Notes: generated by a model not told the origin, from the letters alone. A DNA stretch of 53,057 nt from Acidobacteriota bacterium (GCA_029263355.1 JAJCXQ010000467.1:1-53057); one strand, 5' to 3'. Positions 35,161 through 44,321 are shown, counted from the stretch's first letter. Made by a program: numbers and translations.

Positions 35161-35301
35161 GCTATTTAGGTGCCGGGGACTAGGCTATTTAGGTGCCGGG
35201 GACTTCGGCTAGGGACTCAGGTGCAGGCTATTTAGGTGCCGGGGACTTCGGCTAGGGAGGGACTTGTGCCGAGCTATTTAGGCTATTTAGGTGCCGGGGA
35301 C
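35161..35301. repeat. Dispersed 20-bp repeat (GTGCCGGGGAC core), four copies
   Basis: Full copies of gctatttaggtgccggggac occur at 35161, 35184, 35227 and 35282, usually followed by ttcggctaggga, with one truncated copy at about 35272. One further copy marks the left end of transposase copy A (30433). The centre GTGCC-G-GGGAC is an imperfect palindrome. Confidence 0.85.
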
Positions 35302-36819
35302 TTCGGCTAGGGACTTCGGCTACGGGAACGATCGAAGAGGTTCGCTATCGATACCAGTGTCAAATCTGGTGTAGCAGCACTTTCCCGAGTCGTTTCGCTA
35401 TGATTTACCAACGGCCGAGGCTGTCTCCTACGACGTTCTCTCTAGAATCTTTGACTCCTCTAGATTTGAGATAACGAGTGGACACAGTTCACCTGTCGAG
35501 CGCAGGTATCAAGATCACACTTGCGCCCTACCGGCTCGAGAGGTCTTATGACTTGACCACTCGATTAGCTCAGCTGGTCGTGGGTGTCCACGTCAACCAG
35601 CTGAGCAGGCCGCCCGCATCAGCGAGTGGATCGATCACCTCACCGACGCGGACGAAAGACAAATTCGGCGGGAAGCTGTGCTTGGGGAAGATCGCTTCGG
35701 TGACTCGACCGAGCTTTACCAAGAGTGACGCCTCCCGAAACATCTCGACGAAGACTCGGTATGCTTGTTTCACGCGCTCGCGCATTTCCTTGCTGGCAGC
35801 GTGGCATAGCGGTTTGGGGCTGCGCTTCTGGCGAACAGATCGGGCGAACGGATCCTGGTTGCGAAGGGCTTCCATCCCAATGGACTCGATGCCTAGCTCG
35901 GCGCGTTGCATCGCTGCCTCGGCCTCGATTTCCAAGACCATCTCAGTGACACGCTCGCGACGCATGGCGAGAGAGTCGTTCTGCCAGCAGGGGAGCGGTG
36001 CGAGCTTGACGTCGTAGTGTTGCATGAAGGCGCTGCGGTCGACCTCTTCAACCGCAGTGCCGCGGCGGGCGGCGCGTCGCGCTGCTTGGCGGCGGGCTTC
36101 GTACTCTTCAGAACGGGCATACCAGATGCCTTGCATTGGTTTTCCGTCCATCAGAGCCTCGGCGGAGTGAACGCCTTCCCATTGGCGAACGCTTGCGACC
36201 AAGAATTCTTTGATGGTGTTGCTGAGCACGTAGCGCAGGCGTCCGATGAGTGCTTCGGACTCAGGGCTGATTGGGATCAGGTGGTATCTTTCCCGCCAAA
36301 AAGAACCCCGCCAACCGATGAGGCGACCCGCTTCGCGGGCCAGGTTGCCGTTGACGAACCCCATGAACCCCGCGAGCTGTTCGGCGTCCTCAGGAGTCAG
36401 GATCATGTGGTAGTGGCTGCTTGTCGCGACGACAGCATGAATTTTGACAGGATGTTCTTCCTGGGCGCGACCAAGAATACCGACGAAGATTCGCCGAAAT
36501 TGGCTGGTGACGGGCAACATGTAGAACCCGCAGACAGTGGAGGTGGAGACTTCGACGCTCCATCCAGGTGGGACGTAACGGGGCCCTCGAGACATTAGTG
36601 TTTCTCCCGAAAGTCGGCAGCACGGAGAAGCGAAAGCCGATCGTGGCCACACGCCACGATGGCTTCGCACGCCGTGGAAGCCGGTTTCTCGAGGCATCGG
36701 GCGCCCGCGGTGATCACCCGCGAATGCGCTTGATGCCTACACCCCTATAGAAGACGTAAAACAGTCGCCCGATCTGTCGAGTGGGACCGATAAAGTCATC
36801 GGACTTGATGCTCTGACCT
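35285..36819 (-). mobile_element. RAYT-like transposase element, copy B
   Basis: Second copy of the element at 30433-31956, in the same orientation. It has the same non-coding left part, the same transposase gene and the same right end cttgatgctctgacct at about 36804-36819. Its left end carries extra gctatttaggtgccggggac units, and its right end is followed by an expanded GC-rich hairpin array. Together the copies bracket the ankyrin gene and vapBC like a composite transposon. Confidence 0.7.
35570..36595 (-). CDS. REP-associated tyrosine transposase-like (Y1_Tnp) protein, copy B
   Basis: The 341-residue protein is collinear with copy A, with roughly 28 substitutions by my count. The HuH motif SSHYHMILTPED and the Tyr in RLRYVLSNT are both conserved. 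Most substitutions cluster in surface-like stretches such as around residues 88-92, 165-185 and the extreme C-terminus. The ATG at 36595 has the same GGAG upstream. Both copies are full length, which suggests selection or recent duplication. Confidence 0.8.
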   Translation of the reverse strand: MSRGPRYVPPGWSVEVSTSTVCGFYMLPVTSQFRRIFVGILGRAQEEHPVKIHAVVATSSHYHMILTPEDAEQLAGFMGFVNGNLAREAGRLIGWRGSFWRERYHLIPISPESEALIGRLRYVLSNTIKEFLVASVRQWEGVHSAEALMDGKPMQGIWYARSEEYEARRQAARRAARRGTAVEEVDRSAFMQHYDVKLAPLPCWQNDSLAMRRERVTEMVLEIEAEAAMQRAELGIESIGMEALRNQDPFARSVRQKRSPKPLCHAASKEMRERVKQAYRVFVEMFREASLLVKLGRVTEAIFPKHSFPPNLSFVRVGEVIDPLADAGGLLSWLTWTPTTS

Positions 36820-36827
36820 CGGCACTC

Positions 36828-36955
36828 AACCTGGCCGGGCCGATCCTGGCCGGGCCGAACTTGGCCGCTGGGCCGGGCTGGCCGCTGATCCTGGCCGGGC
36901 CGAACCTGGCCGCTGGGCCGGGCTGGCCGCTGGGCCGAAGTGGCCGGCACTCGGA
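36828..36955. repeat. Expanded GC-rich hairpin array after copy B
   Basis: The array is built from ctggccgggccga and ctgggccgggctggccg pieces, including a tandem duplication of about 45 bp. It ends with the same gggccgaagtggccggcac motif found after copy A. It is likely a variable-copy REP-like array linked to the element. Confidence 0.65.
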
Positions 36956-36963
36956 AAGCCATG

Positions 36964-37287
36964 CCATGACTGGGCTGACTGGGCTGGCTGGCTGGAACCG
37001 GATCTTGACCTGCTTTCTGGAGAGACGCCGAGCTACATGAACGGCTAGGATATAGTCCATGAGTGCGATGGCGAACAATGGCAAGTGAAGGTAAGCAGCT
37101 ACCATAAACTCAGGATCGCGCCTTTGGCTGTCGAGACGATGCTACGAAACCTCAAAATGAACGTCCGAGTGGAGCGCGGCGCTTTGAAGTGGTTCGGATC
37201 GAGGCTCATGCGTAAACCTCCAATGGAGCGGACTCGTCCGCGTTGCTCGCTCCGTCGTCCCTCATCGGCGCGTTAGTTGGATAACAG
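36964..37287. other. Intergenic region with attC-like inverted repeat
   Basis: No gene is supported here. At about 37225-37253 GGAGCG and CGCTCC enclose a GC-rich core with GGAC/GTCC inside. The sequence gcgttagttgg follows at about 37271-37281, just before the next start codon. This resembles the right half of an integron attC site, but the left half (an AAC-ending core) is not evident. Confidence 0.3.
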
Positions 37288-37683
37288 ATGCTCGTAACGC
37301 CGATCGATGCTGTGACCCCGGATGGCCGCCGTGTATATCTGACCGTGGGGCGGGTGTACGAAGTCCTCGGCGTCGAGGCGGACTCGTATCGTGTGCTTAC
37401 CGACGAGGACACTCCCAACGCTCCGAACGACCCCGTGCTCTATGAGCCGGAGTGCTTCTGGATTGTCGATGCTGCCGAACCATCTTTCTGGCAGACCAAG
37501 CGCGGTGACAACGGCGAGCGCTATGCATATCCCGCCGAGTGGGGCGAAGCCGGGTTCTTCGAGGACTATCACGATGGAGTTGCTGCCGTGCGTGAGCTGT
37601 TCTGGAAGAGTCTCCAGAATCTCTATCCGCGAACGCACAAAGAGCGGCAGCGGGCCGGCCAAAATGCCGCTCCACCTTCCTAG
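37288..37683 (+). CDS. Unrecognised small acidic protein
   Basis: A 131-residue soluble, acidic protein that I cannot place in a family. It begins with beta-like strands (RRVYLTVGRVYEVLGVEADSYRVL). An aromatic and acidic middle follows (DPVLYEPECFWIVDAAEPSFWQ) and then a helical tail. This composition resembles small immunity-type proteins of accessory regions, which is only an impression. The frame is well formed and ends one base before the ankyrin remnant. Confidence 0.55.
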   Translation: MLVTPIDAVTPDGRRVYLTVGRVYEVLGVEADSYRVLTDEDTPNAPNDPVLYEPECFWIVDAAEPSFWQTKRGDNGERYAYPAEWGEAGFFEDYHDGVAAVRELFWKSLQNLYPRTHKERQRAGQNAAPPS

Positions 37684-37718
37684 GTGGACTTACAGGAGCT
37701 CTGTTCGCTGCCACGGGC
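37684..37718 (+). pseudogene. Remnant of the 5' end of an ankyrin-gene paralogue
   Basis: The stretch gtggacttacaggagctctg followed by tcgctgc matches the start of the ankyrin gene at 32380-32412 with few mismatches. In the same frame it would read VDLQELCSLP against VDLQELWSLL. Similarity fades after about 35 bases and the frame stops soon after, so only a scar remains. Confidence 0.55.
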
Positions 37719-37735
37719 GCGAAGCCTCGTCGACC

Positions 37736-38665
37736 TCAAATAATCTTCTTCCCCAACAACGACAACAGCAGCTCGATCGCCAGCTCCGCGGTTCGGTTGC
37801 TATGGTCGAGAATAGGGTTGACCTCGACGATGTCGATGGAGCCAACGGTGATGGATTCGGCGACGATCTCCATCAACAGATGGGCTTCACGGTAGGTCAG
37901 ACCGCCACTGACGGGGGTGCCGACGCCGGGAGCTTCGCGCGGGTCGAGGGCGTCGAGGTCGAGGCTGACGTGGACGCGGGGCAGATGCTCCAGACGCTTG
38001 ACGGCTTCGCGGGCGACGGGACCGATGCCACGGTCGTCGATCTCGCGCATGGTGTATACGCCAGCGCCGCTGTTACGCAGCATGTCGGCCTCTTCGGTGT
38101 CGAGGTCGCGGATGCCGATCAACATGACGTCTTGAGCGGGTATCTTGGGGCCGGGTCGCCCGAGATCCACCATCTCGGGGACACCGTTGCCGGTGAGGGC
38201 GGCCAGCGGCATGCCGTGGATGTTGCCGCTGGGGGAGGTGTCGGGGGTGTTGAAATCGCCGTGGGCGTCGATCCACAACACACCGGTGCGGCGCTCGTGG
38301 GAGGCGGCGCCGACGGTGCCCATGGCGGTGGAGTGGTCGCCGCCCAGGAAGATCGGCAGGTCGCCGTTGGCGATGGCGTCAACGCCTTTTTGGTAGATCG
38401 CTTCGCAAGCCTCGACAACCGCGGGCAGGAAGTCCAAGCCGCCGGCTCGCGACAGGGTTTCGCGGACCAGGGTGTCGCGGACCGGGATTTCGACGTTGCC
38501 GCAGTCTTTCACCTGGAAACCGAGGGCCTTGAGGCGACGCAGGAGGCCGGCGTAACGCAGGGCGCTGGGTCCCATGTCGACGCCGCGGCGCGATTGACCG
38601 AGGTCCATGGGAGCTCCGACGATGCAGAGGTTTTGATTCTGGAGTGGTGTGGCTGAGTCGGTCAT
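37736..38665 (-). CDS. rocF: Arginase
   Basis: Arginase (309 residues) hydrolyses arginine to ornithine and urea with a binuclear manganese centre. The metal-binding motifs are all present: GGDHS, DAHGDFN and SLDLDALDP. The substrate-side GVGTPVSGG follows the last of these. The start fits the family ([22 protein letters not shown]). I chose the ATG at 38665, with GGAG upstream; an upstream extension to 38767 is poorly conserved in character. It is followed on the same strand by an ankyrin remnant scar rather than another arginine gene, so no operon context is visible. Confidence 0.95.
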   Translation of the reverse strand: MTDSATPLQNQNLCIVGAPMDLGQSRRGVDMGPSALRYAGLLRRLKALGFQVKDCGNVEIPVRDTLVRETLSRAGGLDFLPAVVEACEAIYQKGVDAIANGDLPIFLGGDHSTAMGTVGAASHERRTGVLWIDAHGDFNTPDTSPSGNIHGMPLAALTGNGVPEMVDLGRPGPKIPAQDVMLIGIRDLDTEEADMLRNSGAGVYTMREIDDRGIGPVAREAVKRLEHLPRVHVSLDLDALDPREAPGVGTPVSGGLTYREAHLLMEIVAESITVGSIDIVEVNPILDHSNRTAELAIELLLSLLGKKII

Positions 38666-38693
38666 GGGGTCTCCAAAGGAAGGGGGTCTCGGT

Positions 38694-40997
38694 TCAACGG
38701 CTGCCCAAGGGCGCAGGTCTGTGGTGAGGCGCTGGCGACAGGTCATCGTCGGCGCTGGGCAGCGCACGCTCCAGGTTCGGGCTCAGGATCAAGCCGGCTT
38801 CGTCCAGGAGCTCGATCTCGGTGTCGGAAAAGGTCGTCATGCGGGCGTGCAAGTGGTCTAGACGCTGGGCTAGGGTTTCGGGGTCCGCACCAGCTTGTTG
38901 CAGGGTCAGGATCTCCTCGCGAGTCGAGGTCTCGAGGGGCGAGGGCTCGAAGAGGAGCGGTCCCGGCGGGTTGCTGGCGGCGCTGACCGCGAGGTATTTT
39001 GCACGGAAGGCGGCTCGAGAGGCGAGATGGAAATGCAGTACGCAGGGGCCGGCGAGGAAGCAGCAGGAGCCGTCCGGCGTCTTCAAAGACCAACCGTGGA
39101 CTCCAGCAGCGCCCGCGGCAGCGTCGACGGCGACGGCGGATTTGCCGTTGAAGTAACCGGTGAAGTATGGACGTTGATCGGTCTGGGCCATCTTCAGATA
39201 CTCGGCCAATTTGGACCACCCGACAGCACCCAGCTTGGACGCGGCGACCCGCGGGTTGAGCTTGAAGCGTGTTTTCGTACCGGGCTGGTGCAGCAACTCG
39301 TGGTTGACGTAACGCAGGCAGCTGAGGCCGGCGTGGGACGCGGCGGCAAAATGTTCGCTGAGGGTGGCGCCGCCTCGGCCCGCACCTTCGAGGACAAAAA
39401 GCTCGTCGGCATCGAGGTGGAGCAGCCAATCGAGAGGCGCGCCTCCGAAGGCGTCGCCGCGGGCTGCCTCGAGGACCGCGCTCGCGTTGAGCGCCTGGCG
39501 GGCAGCGATGGCATGGTTCGAGGAGCCGGAACGGGCGACGTTCTCGAGGGCCAGGAGCAAGGATTCGTCCAGGTTCGGCCAATGGTCTTTGGCCACCATC
39601 GAACCGGCCCACACGGTCAGGCGACTTGCGGGAAATCGCTCAGCGAGGCGACCGGCGAGCTCAGCCTCGGCGGGCTCGTCGAGGTGATCGAAGATCAAGA
39701 CGAGGTGGTCGACGCCGAGGGTGAGGTGGTGATGGCACCAAGTTGCGAGTGCGTGACTGGCACAATAGACGGTGCTGACGATGCCGACCCGGGGCTTCGT
39801 CTGCGGTGTGTGTCGCACGGTGATGTTGCCGGCGGGAGTGGCGTCGTCGAGCTCGTGAAAGAGTACCGTCGCAGGGGGTAAATGCGGTGCTGGGATCGGT
39901 AATAGAACATCGGCCAGGGTGAGGCTTGGCAGCGGCGGTGCGGGAGCCTGCTGAGGCGTGTCGTTGAACCAAAGGGTTAATGCCCAACGTGCCGGTCCTG
40001 GGTGCAAGGGGCGCACTTGATGAGGGATGGCGCGGGAGTCGAACAACACCGCCGAGCCGCCTTGGGCCGGGAAGACCTCAGTTGGCGGATTGCTTGTCGG
40101 TTGGCCAACGTTCCATAGGGTGATCTCACCGCCGTTGCAAGGCTCCTCCGGGCTGTTGAGATACAGGACGAGTGTCAAAGTGCGACCGTTGTCATGGTCG
40201 CCGCCGGGGTTGTCGAGGTGCGGGTGGTAGCCGACGGAGGGGGCGGGGTAGCGGGCCAGCATTGCCTTGGCTGGAGGAAAGATTGCCCGAGCTGGGAGTG
40301 CCGCTGTCAGCCGATCGCCGAGATGAGCCAGGCACCATTGGATCCAGGCCGCGGCCGTTGGAGCGGCGCTCAACAACTCGGGCTCGCGGCCGGTGAGGTA
40401 CAGCACCGCATCGCTGCGGCTGGCCGAGACCCGTTCTCCGGCTCCAACGCCGGCGCGCTCGAGGGGGAGAACACCCTGGCGGTGGGCGGCTTCGAGTTGG
40501 CGATGGAGATCGCGGCAGGCCGTCTTGTCCAGCAGCTCTGGCAGGGCCAGCCAACATGTATCGGCAAAAGTGTTCACTAGCCGATCAGGTGGCGGTAACC
40601 GGTCGGTGCTCGTCGATAGCAAATTCCACTGCTGTTCCAAGTCCGTGGGTTTCGGTAAGGGCTGCCAATCCACGGGGTGATCGTGGGCCCATGCCCCGGC
40701 CTCGCGCAGGCGGCTTTGGAGCCGATCAAGGAACGTTCGCAGCGCTGTCGGGGTGGCCAGCGGCAGTAAGCCGGCCGCTGCAGCTCGTTGGGCCGTCGCT
40801 AACAAACGGGCCGGGGTTGGCGCTGTGCTGGTGTGGCTCCGTGGGGTGCGCAGCAGCGTTCGCAGCTCGATCTCGAAGAGCAGCGCGAGAGGGTCTGGAT
40901 CTGCCAGCTCACGCAAGTCGTCGAGGGAGCACTCGGATCGGCTGATCAGTTCTTCGAGTCGGTGGAGTTGGGCCCGGGTCCCGATAGGCTTCGGCAT
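38694..40997 (-). CDS. Fusion of a 2-oxoglutarate/Fe(II) prolyl-4-hydroxylase-like domain and a family-2/92-like glycosyltransferase
   Basis: The 767-residue protein has a helical start (about 1-140). A 2OG-Fe(II) oxygenase domain follows (about 145-365), with iron ligands in YHPHLDN and IPHQV and the 2-oxoglutarate Arg in RWALTLWF. From about 405 a glycosyltransferase domain begins with VGIVSTVYCASHALATW and carries the DxD-like motif LLHLDADELFVLEG. No signal peptide is seen, so it acts in the cytoplasm. A hydroxylase and a sugar transferase in one chain suggest successive modification of one target, as in eukaryotic lysyl hydroxylase-glucosyltransferases, though with different domain order. 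The target is unknown. Confidence 0.85.
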   Translation of the reverse strand: MPKPIGTRAQLHRLEELISRSECSLDDLRELADPDPLALLFEIELRTLLRTPRSHTSTAPTPARLLATAQRAAAAGLLPLATPTALRTFLDRLQSRLREAGAWAHDHPVDWQPLPKPTDLEQQWNLLSTSTDRLPPPDRLVNTFADTCWLALPELLDKTACRDLHRQLEAAHRQGVLPLERAGVGAGERVSASRSDAVLYLTGREPELLSAAPTAAAWIQWCLAHLGDRLTAALPARAIFPPAKAMLARYPAPSVGYHPHLDNPGGDHDNGRTLTLVLYLNSPEEPCNGGEITLWNVGQPTSNPPTEVFPAQGGSAVLFDSRAIPHQVRPLHPGPARWALTLWFNDTPQQAPAPPLPSLTLADVLLPIPAPHLPPATVLFHELDDATPAGNITVRHTPQTKPRVGIVSTVYCASHALATWCHHHLTLGVDHLVLIFDHLDEPAEAELAGRLAERFPASRLTVWAGSMVAKDHWPNLDESLLLALENVARSGSSNHAIAARQALNASAVLEAARGDAFGGAPLDWLLHLDADELFVLEGAGRGGATLSEHFAAASHAGLSCLRYVNHELLHQPGTKTRFKLNPRVAASKLGAVGWSKLAEYLKMAQTDQRPYFTGYFNGKSAVAVDAAAGAAGVHGWSLKTPDGSCCFLAGPCVLHFHLASRAAFRAKYLAVSAASNPPGPLLFEPSPLETSTREEILTLQQAGADPETLAQRLDHLHARMTTFSDTEIELLDEAGLILSPNLERALPSADDDLSPAPHHRPAPLGSR

Positions 40998-41250
40998 GCT
41001 TGGGATCGCTTCCTTCTTCGTTTGGTAGCCTGCTAGGCGGAAGCATTGAGGCAGGCATGCGGGAAGTCAACCCCGCGCAGGAACGCCATCAACTGTGAGG
41101 CTAGCCATCGCCTATGCTTGTTTTCCAGCCTTGCTCTGTGCGCTCGGCCTGGGACAAATGACGTCACTAATTCGGTCCGTTGCCCAACCGCAACGCTGGC
41201 GGATCTCGTCGAGGCTGGGATTCGAGCGTGTTGGGTGCTATAAATCCCGC

Positions 41251-42960
41251 ATGAAGGCCCCTTCGTCCACCCGACCTCGCCCCCAGCAATTTGGCAGTCG
41301 GCTGCTCGGCTTGACGCTGCTGGCGGCTTTCTGGTTTGCCGGCTGCTCGTCGGAACCGCCGCCAGGGTCGCCAGAGGCTCCACAGTCGCCTACGGCGCTT
41401 GCGGCGACCGAACCGACCACCACGAGCGTCGCGCCGCCACCGGTGGGCGCGCCGCGCTTGATCCTCTTCCTGGTGATCGATCAAGCGCGAGCGGACTATC
41501 TGGAGCGTTTTCGCCCGCTGCTGAAGCACGGTCTGGCGCGTCTGCTCGACGAATCGGTGGTGTTCACCGAAATGCGCCACGACCACGCCTTCACGACCAC
41601 GGCGCCCGGGCATGCGACCTTGGCGACCGGTGTTCACCCGTCACGACATGGCATCGTCAACAACTGGTGGTTCGATCGCGAAGCGATGGAAGAGATTGCG
41701 GCGGTGGGTGACGAGCCGGGGCCGGAAATGTTGGAAGTGACGGCGCTCGGCGATTGGTTGCAGCTGCGATATCCCGAATCCAAAGTCTTCGTCGCCAGCG
41801 GCAAGGACCGCGGCGCGGTACTCACCGGTGGCAAGCAGCCGGACGGAGCCTTCTGGTCGGACGACGAAACTGGACGTTTCACCAGCTCCGAATATTACCC
41901 AGCTGAGGAGCCCGCCTGGCTCACCGCCTATCATCAAGAGCATTTTCCGGATCGCTACTTCGGCCAGACTTGGGAGCCGTTACCCGAGGTGATGACCCAC
42001 GCCGCCGCCTACGGCCTCGAGCCTCTCGAGTTTAGGCCTATTGCGGATTCTTTCCCTCACCCTCTCGGCAGAGCAACGCCGACGCCGGACGCCAATTTTT
42101 ACGACGTGCTCTTCGGTGACACTCCGTTTGGTGACGCCTACTTGGCGGATTTTGCAGTCGCGCTGATCGACGGCGAGCAGCTCGGGCAGGATGCCAGCCC
42201 CGATTTCCTGGGTCTCGCCTTTTCGGCGCTCGACAAAGTAGGACATGGTTATGGCCCCGACAGCCCAGAAGTGCTGGATACGCTGTTGCGTCTTGACCGT
42301 ACTTTGGGAGAGCTGCTCGTCGCCATCGATCAACGGGTTGGCCTCGACAACACGCTGATCTCATTGAGCGCCGACCACGGGGTCATGCCGGTACCGGAGG
42401 TTGCGTTGGCTAAAGGGCGAGCGGCACGTCGCTTCGGCGCCGCGGAAATCGCCTGTTTCCAGCAGGTTGATGCGCAGCTGCGGGCCAAGTTCGGAGACCA
42501 GAATTGGTTCCTGCAAGAGTTTTACCTCGATCGCGTGGCGGCGGCAGCGGCGGGAGTCGACCCGGCGGAAATCGAAGCTGAAACCCGCAAGGGAATCGAA
42601 ACGTGTCCCGGCGTGGTGCGAGCTTGGACGCGCTCTGAGCTCGAAGGTTACGCTGGCGACGACGCGATGCAACGGCTCTACAGCAACAGTTTTTTCCCCG
42701 ATCGCAGCGCCGATGTGTTGGTGCAACTCGAGCCCTACACCTTGCGGTCCCGACGCAGCATCGCCACTCATGGTTCGCCCTACGATTACGATCGTCACGT
42801 GCCATGGTTATTGCGGCTGCCGGGAGTCGAGCCGGCAAAGGTCGAGGAACCGGTTTTTACCGTTGACGTGGCGCCGACTGTGGCGCATCTGGTCGGTGTG
42901 ACGCCTCCCTCGGATCTCGACGGTGTAGATCGTCGGTCGTATCTGTCGCCTATCCCTTGA
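41251..42960 (+). CDS. PafA-like alkaline phosphatase superfamily lipoprotein
   Basis: The 569-residue precursor starts at ATG 41251 with a signal ending LLAAFWFAGC, so it is predicted to be a lipoprotein. Metal and nucleophile motifs of the type I phosphodiesterase/PafA group are visible. These are LFLVIDQARADYLERF, the Thr nucleophile region FTTTAPGHATLATG, ALDKVGHGYG, LSADHGVMPVPE and ATHGSPYDYDRHVPWLL. Enzymes of this group remove phosphate from many organic esters in the periplasm. A longer frame to 41095 is open but lacks a lipoprotein-style start. It is divergent from the hydroxylase-glycosyltransferase gene and precedes murA by 28 bp. Confidence 0.9.
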   Translation: MKAPSSTRPRPQQFGSRLLGLTLLAAFWFAGCSSEPPPGSPEAPQSPTALAATEPTTTSVAPPPVGAPRLILFLVIDQARADYLERFRPLLKHGLARLLDESVVFTEMRHDHAFTTTAPGHATLATGVHPSRHGIVNNWWFDREAMEEIAAVGDEPGPEMLEVTALGDWLQLRYPESKVFVASGKDRGAVLTGGKQPDGAFWSDDETGRFTSSEYYPAEEPAWLTAYHQEHFPDRYFGQTWEPLPEVMTHAAAYGLEPLEFRPIADSFPHPLGRATPTPDANFYDVLFGDTPFGDAYLADFAVALIDGEQLGQDASPDFLGLAFSALDKVGHGYGPDSPEVLDTLLRLDRTLGELLVAIDQRVGLDNTLISLSADHGVMPVPEVALAKGRAARRFGAAEIACFQQVDAQLRAKFGDQNWFLQEFYLDRVAAAAAGVDPAEIEAETRKGIETCPGVVRAWTRSELEGYAGDDAMQRLYSNSFFPDRSADVLVQLEPYTLRSRRSIATHGSPYDYDRHVPWLLRLPGVEPAKVEEPVFTVDVAPTVAHLVGVTPPSDLDGVDRRSYLSPIP

Positions 42961-42988
42961 ATTGTATCCGTTAGGGAACCCTAGAATC

Positions 42989-44239
42989 ATGCAGAAGCTC
43001 CGGATCCAAGGTCCTACCCGTCTCCAAGGAACGATCCCGATCAGTGGCGCCAAGAACGCCGCGCTGCCGGTTTTGGCGGCTTGTCTGCTTGCGGATTCCG
43101 AGGTCGAATTGCACAACGTACCAGCGGTTCAGGATATCCGTACGATGTTGCGCCTGCTCGAGCACCTCGGGGTAGAGAACGAACGTCTCGGGGATGCGGT
43201 GATTCTGCGACCCACCGGCTGCGCCAATCCCGATGAAGCGCCCTACGATCTGGTCAAGACGATGCGCGCCAGTGTGCTGGTGCTCGGACCGTTGTTGGCG
43301 CGACGCGGTCATGCTCGGGTTTCGTTGCCCGGGGGGTGCGCGATCGGGGTGCGACCAATAGATTTGCATCTCACCGCGCTGGAAGCCCTGGGGGCCGAGG
43401 TCACCATCGAACATGGTTATGTCGAGGCGCGGGGGCGCCTACGAGGGTGTCGTCATCGCTTCTTGAATCCCACCGTCGGCGGCACGGAGAATCTGCTGAT
43501 GGCGGCCTCGATGGCCCAAGGCACGACGGTGCTGGAAAACTGTGCTCGCGAGCCGGAGATCATCGATCTGGCTCGTTTGCTGACCGCAATGGGGGCAGTG
43601 ATCGAGGGTGCTGGTGAGTCGACGATCACCATCGAAGGGCAGGACCGTCTCGGTGGCGCCAACCACACGATCATTCCCGATCGGATCCAGGATGGCACCT
43701 ACTTGATTGGCGCTGCCCTTACCCGCGGCGACGTAACCGTCGAGGGGGCACGATCTGCCGATCTGGCACCTTTGTTGGAGAAGCTGGACGAAATAGGCGC
43801 CCAGGTGGATGTCAGCAAGGATCGGATCCGGGTACGCAACGAGGGGCCACTCAAGCCCCGCGGTATGATCACGGAGCCTTTTCCTGGCTTCCCGACGGAT
43901 CTGCAAGCGCAGTACATGACGTTGATGACCCAAGCCGAAGGCGTGTCGACGGTTTCGGAAACCGTGTTCGAGAATCGTTTCCAACACGTCCCGGAGCTGG
44001 TGCGAATGGGGGCAGACATTCGGATCGACGGCACCTATGCACGTATCCATGGCCCGTCGGAGCTCTCCGGCACCTCGGTGATGGCGACCGATCTCAGGGC
44101 GTCGGCTTGTCTGGTGTTGGCCGGGTTGGTGGCTCGCGGCGAGACCCTCGTCCACCGCATCTACCATCTTGATCGCGGTTATGAACGAATGGAATCAAAA
44201 TTGCAAATGCTCGGTGCTTGTGTGGAACGGATCAACTGA
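42989..44239 (+). CDS. murA: UDP-N-acetylglucosamine 1-carboxyvinyltransferase
   Basis: MurA (416 residues) adds enolpyruvate from PEP to UDP-GlcNAc, the first committed step of peptidoglycan synthesis. It begins MQKLRIQGPTRLQGTIPISGAKNAALP, matching the family's LxGxIxISGAKNAALP start. The catalytic Cys is present in LPGGCAIGVRPIDLH (near residue 116), so fosfomycin sensitivity would be expected. The conserved ending DRGYERMESKLQMLGA is intact. The ATG at 42989 gives the family length; the frame stays open slightly further upstream. Confidence 0.97.
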   Translation: MQKLRIQGPTRLQGTIPISGAKNAALPVLAACLLADSEVELHNVPAVQDIRTMLRLLEHLGVENERLGDAVILRPTGCANPDEAPYDLVKTMRASVLVLGPLLARRGHARVSLPGGCAIGVRPIDLHLTALEALGAEVTIEHGYVEARGRLRGCRHRFLNPTVGGTENLLMAASMAQGTTVLENCAREPEIIDLARLLTAMGAVIEGAGESTITIEGQDRLGGANHTIIPDRIQDGTYLIGAALTRGDVTVEGARSADLAPLLEKLDEIGAQVDVSKDRIRVRNEGPLKPRGMITEPFPGFPTDLQAQYMTLMTQAEGVSTVSETVFENRFQHVPELVRMGADIRIDGTYARIHGPSELSGTSVMATDLRASACLVLAGLVARGETLVHRIYHLDRGYERMESKLQMLGACVERIN

Positions 44240-44321
44240 CCCCTATTTGTCACGACCAGCGGCGTTGCAGCTTCGGGCGCGCCAGCGGTCCGGCTGGGCC
44301 CGTAGCCCCGGCTCGTCCCTG

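Noticed and set aside
36714..37105. Minus-strand frames across the hairpin array after copy B
   Set aside because: Their translations are simple-sequence products of the GC-rich repeats and have no ribosome-binding site.
41095..41250. Upstream extension of the PafA-like phosphatase
   Set aside because: It would put about 50 residues before a clear lipoprotein signal peptide, so the ATG at 41251 is preferred.
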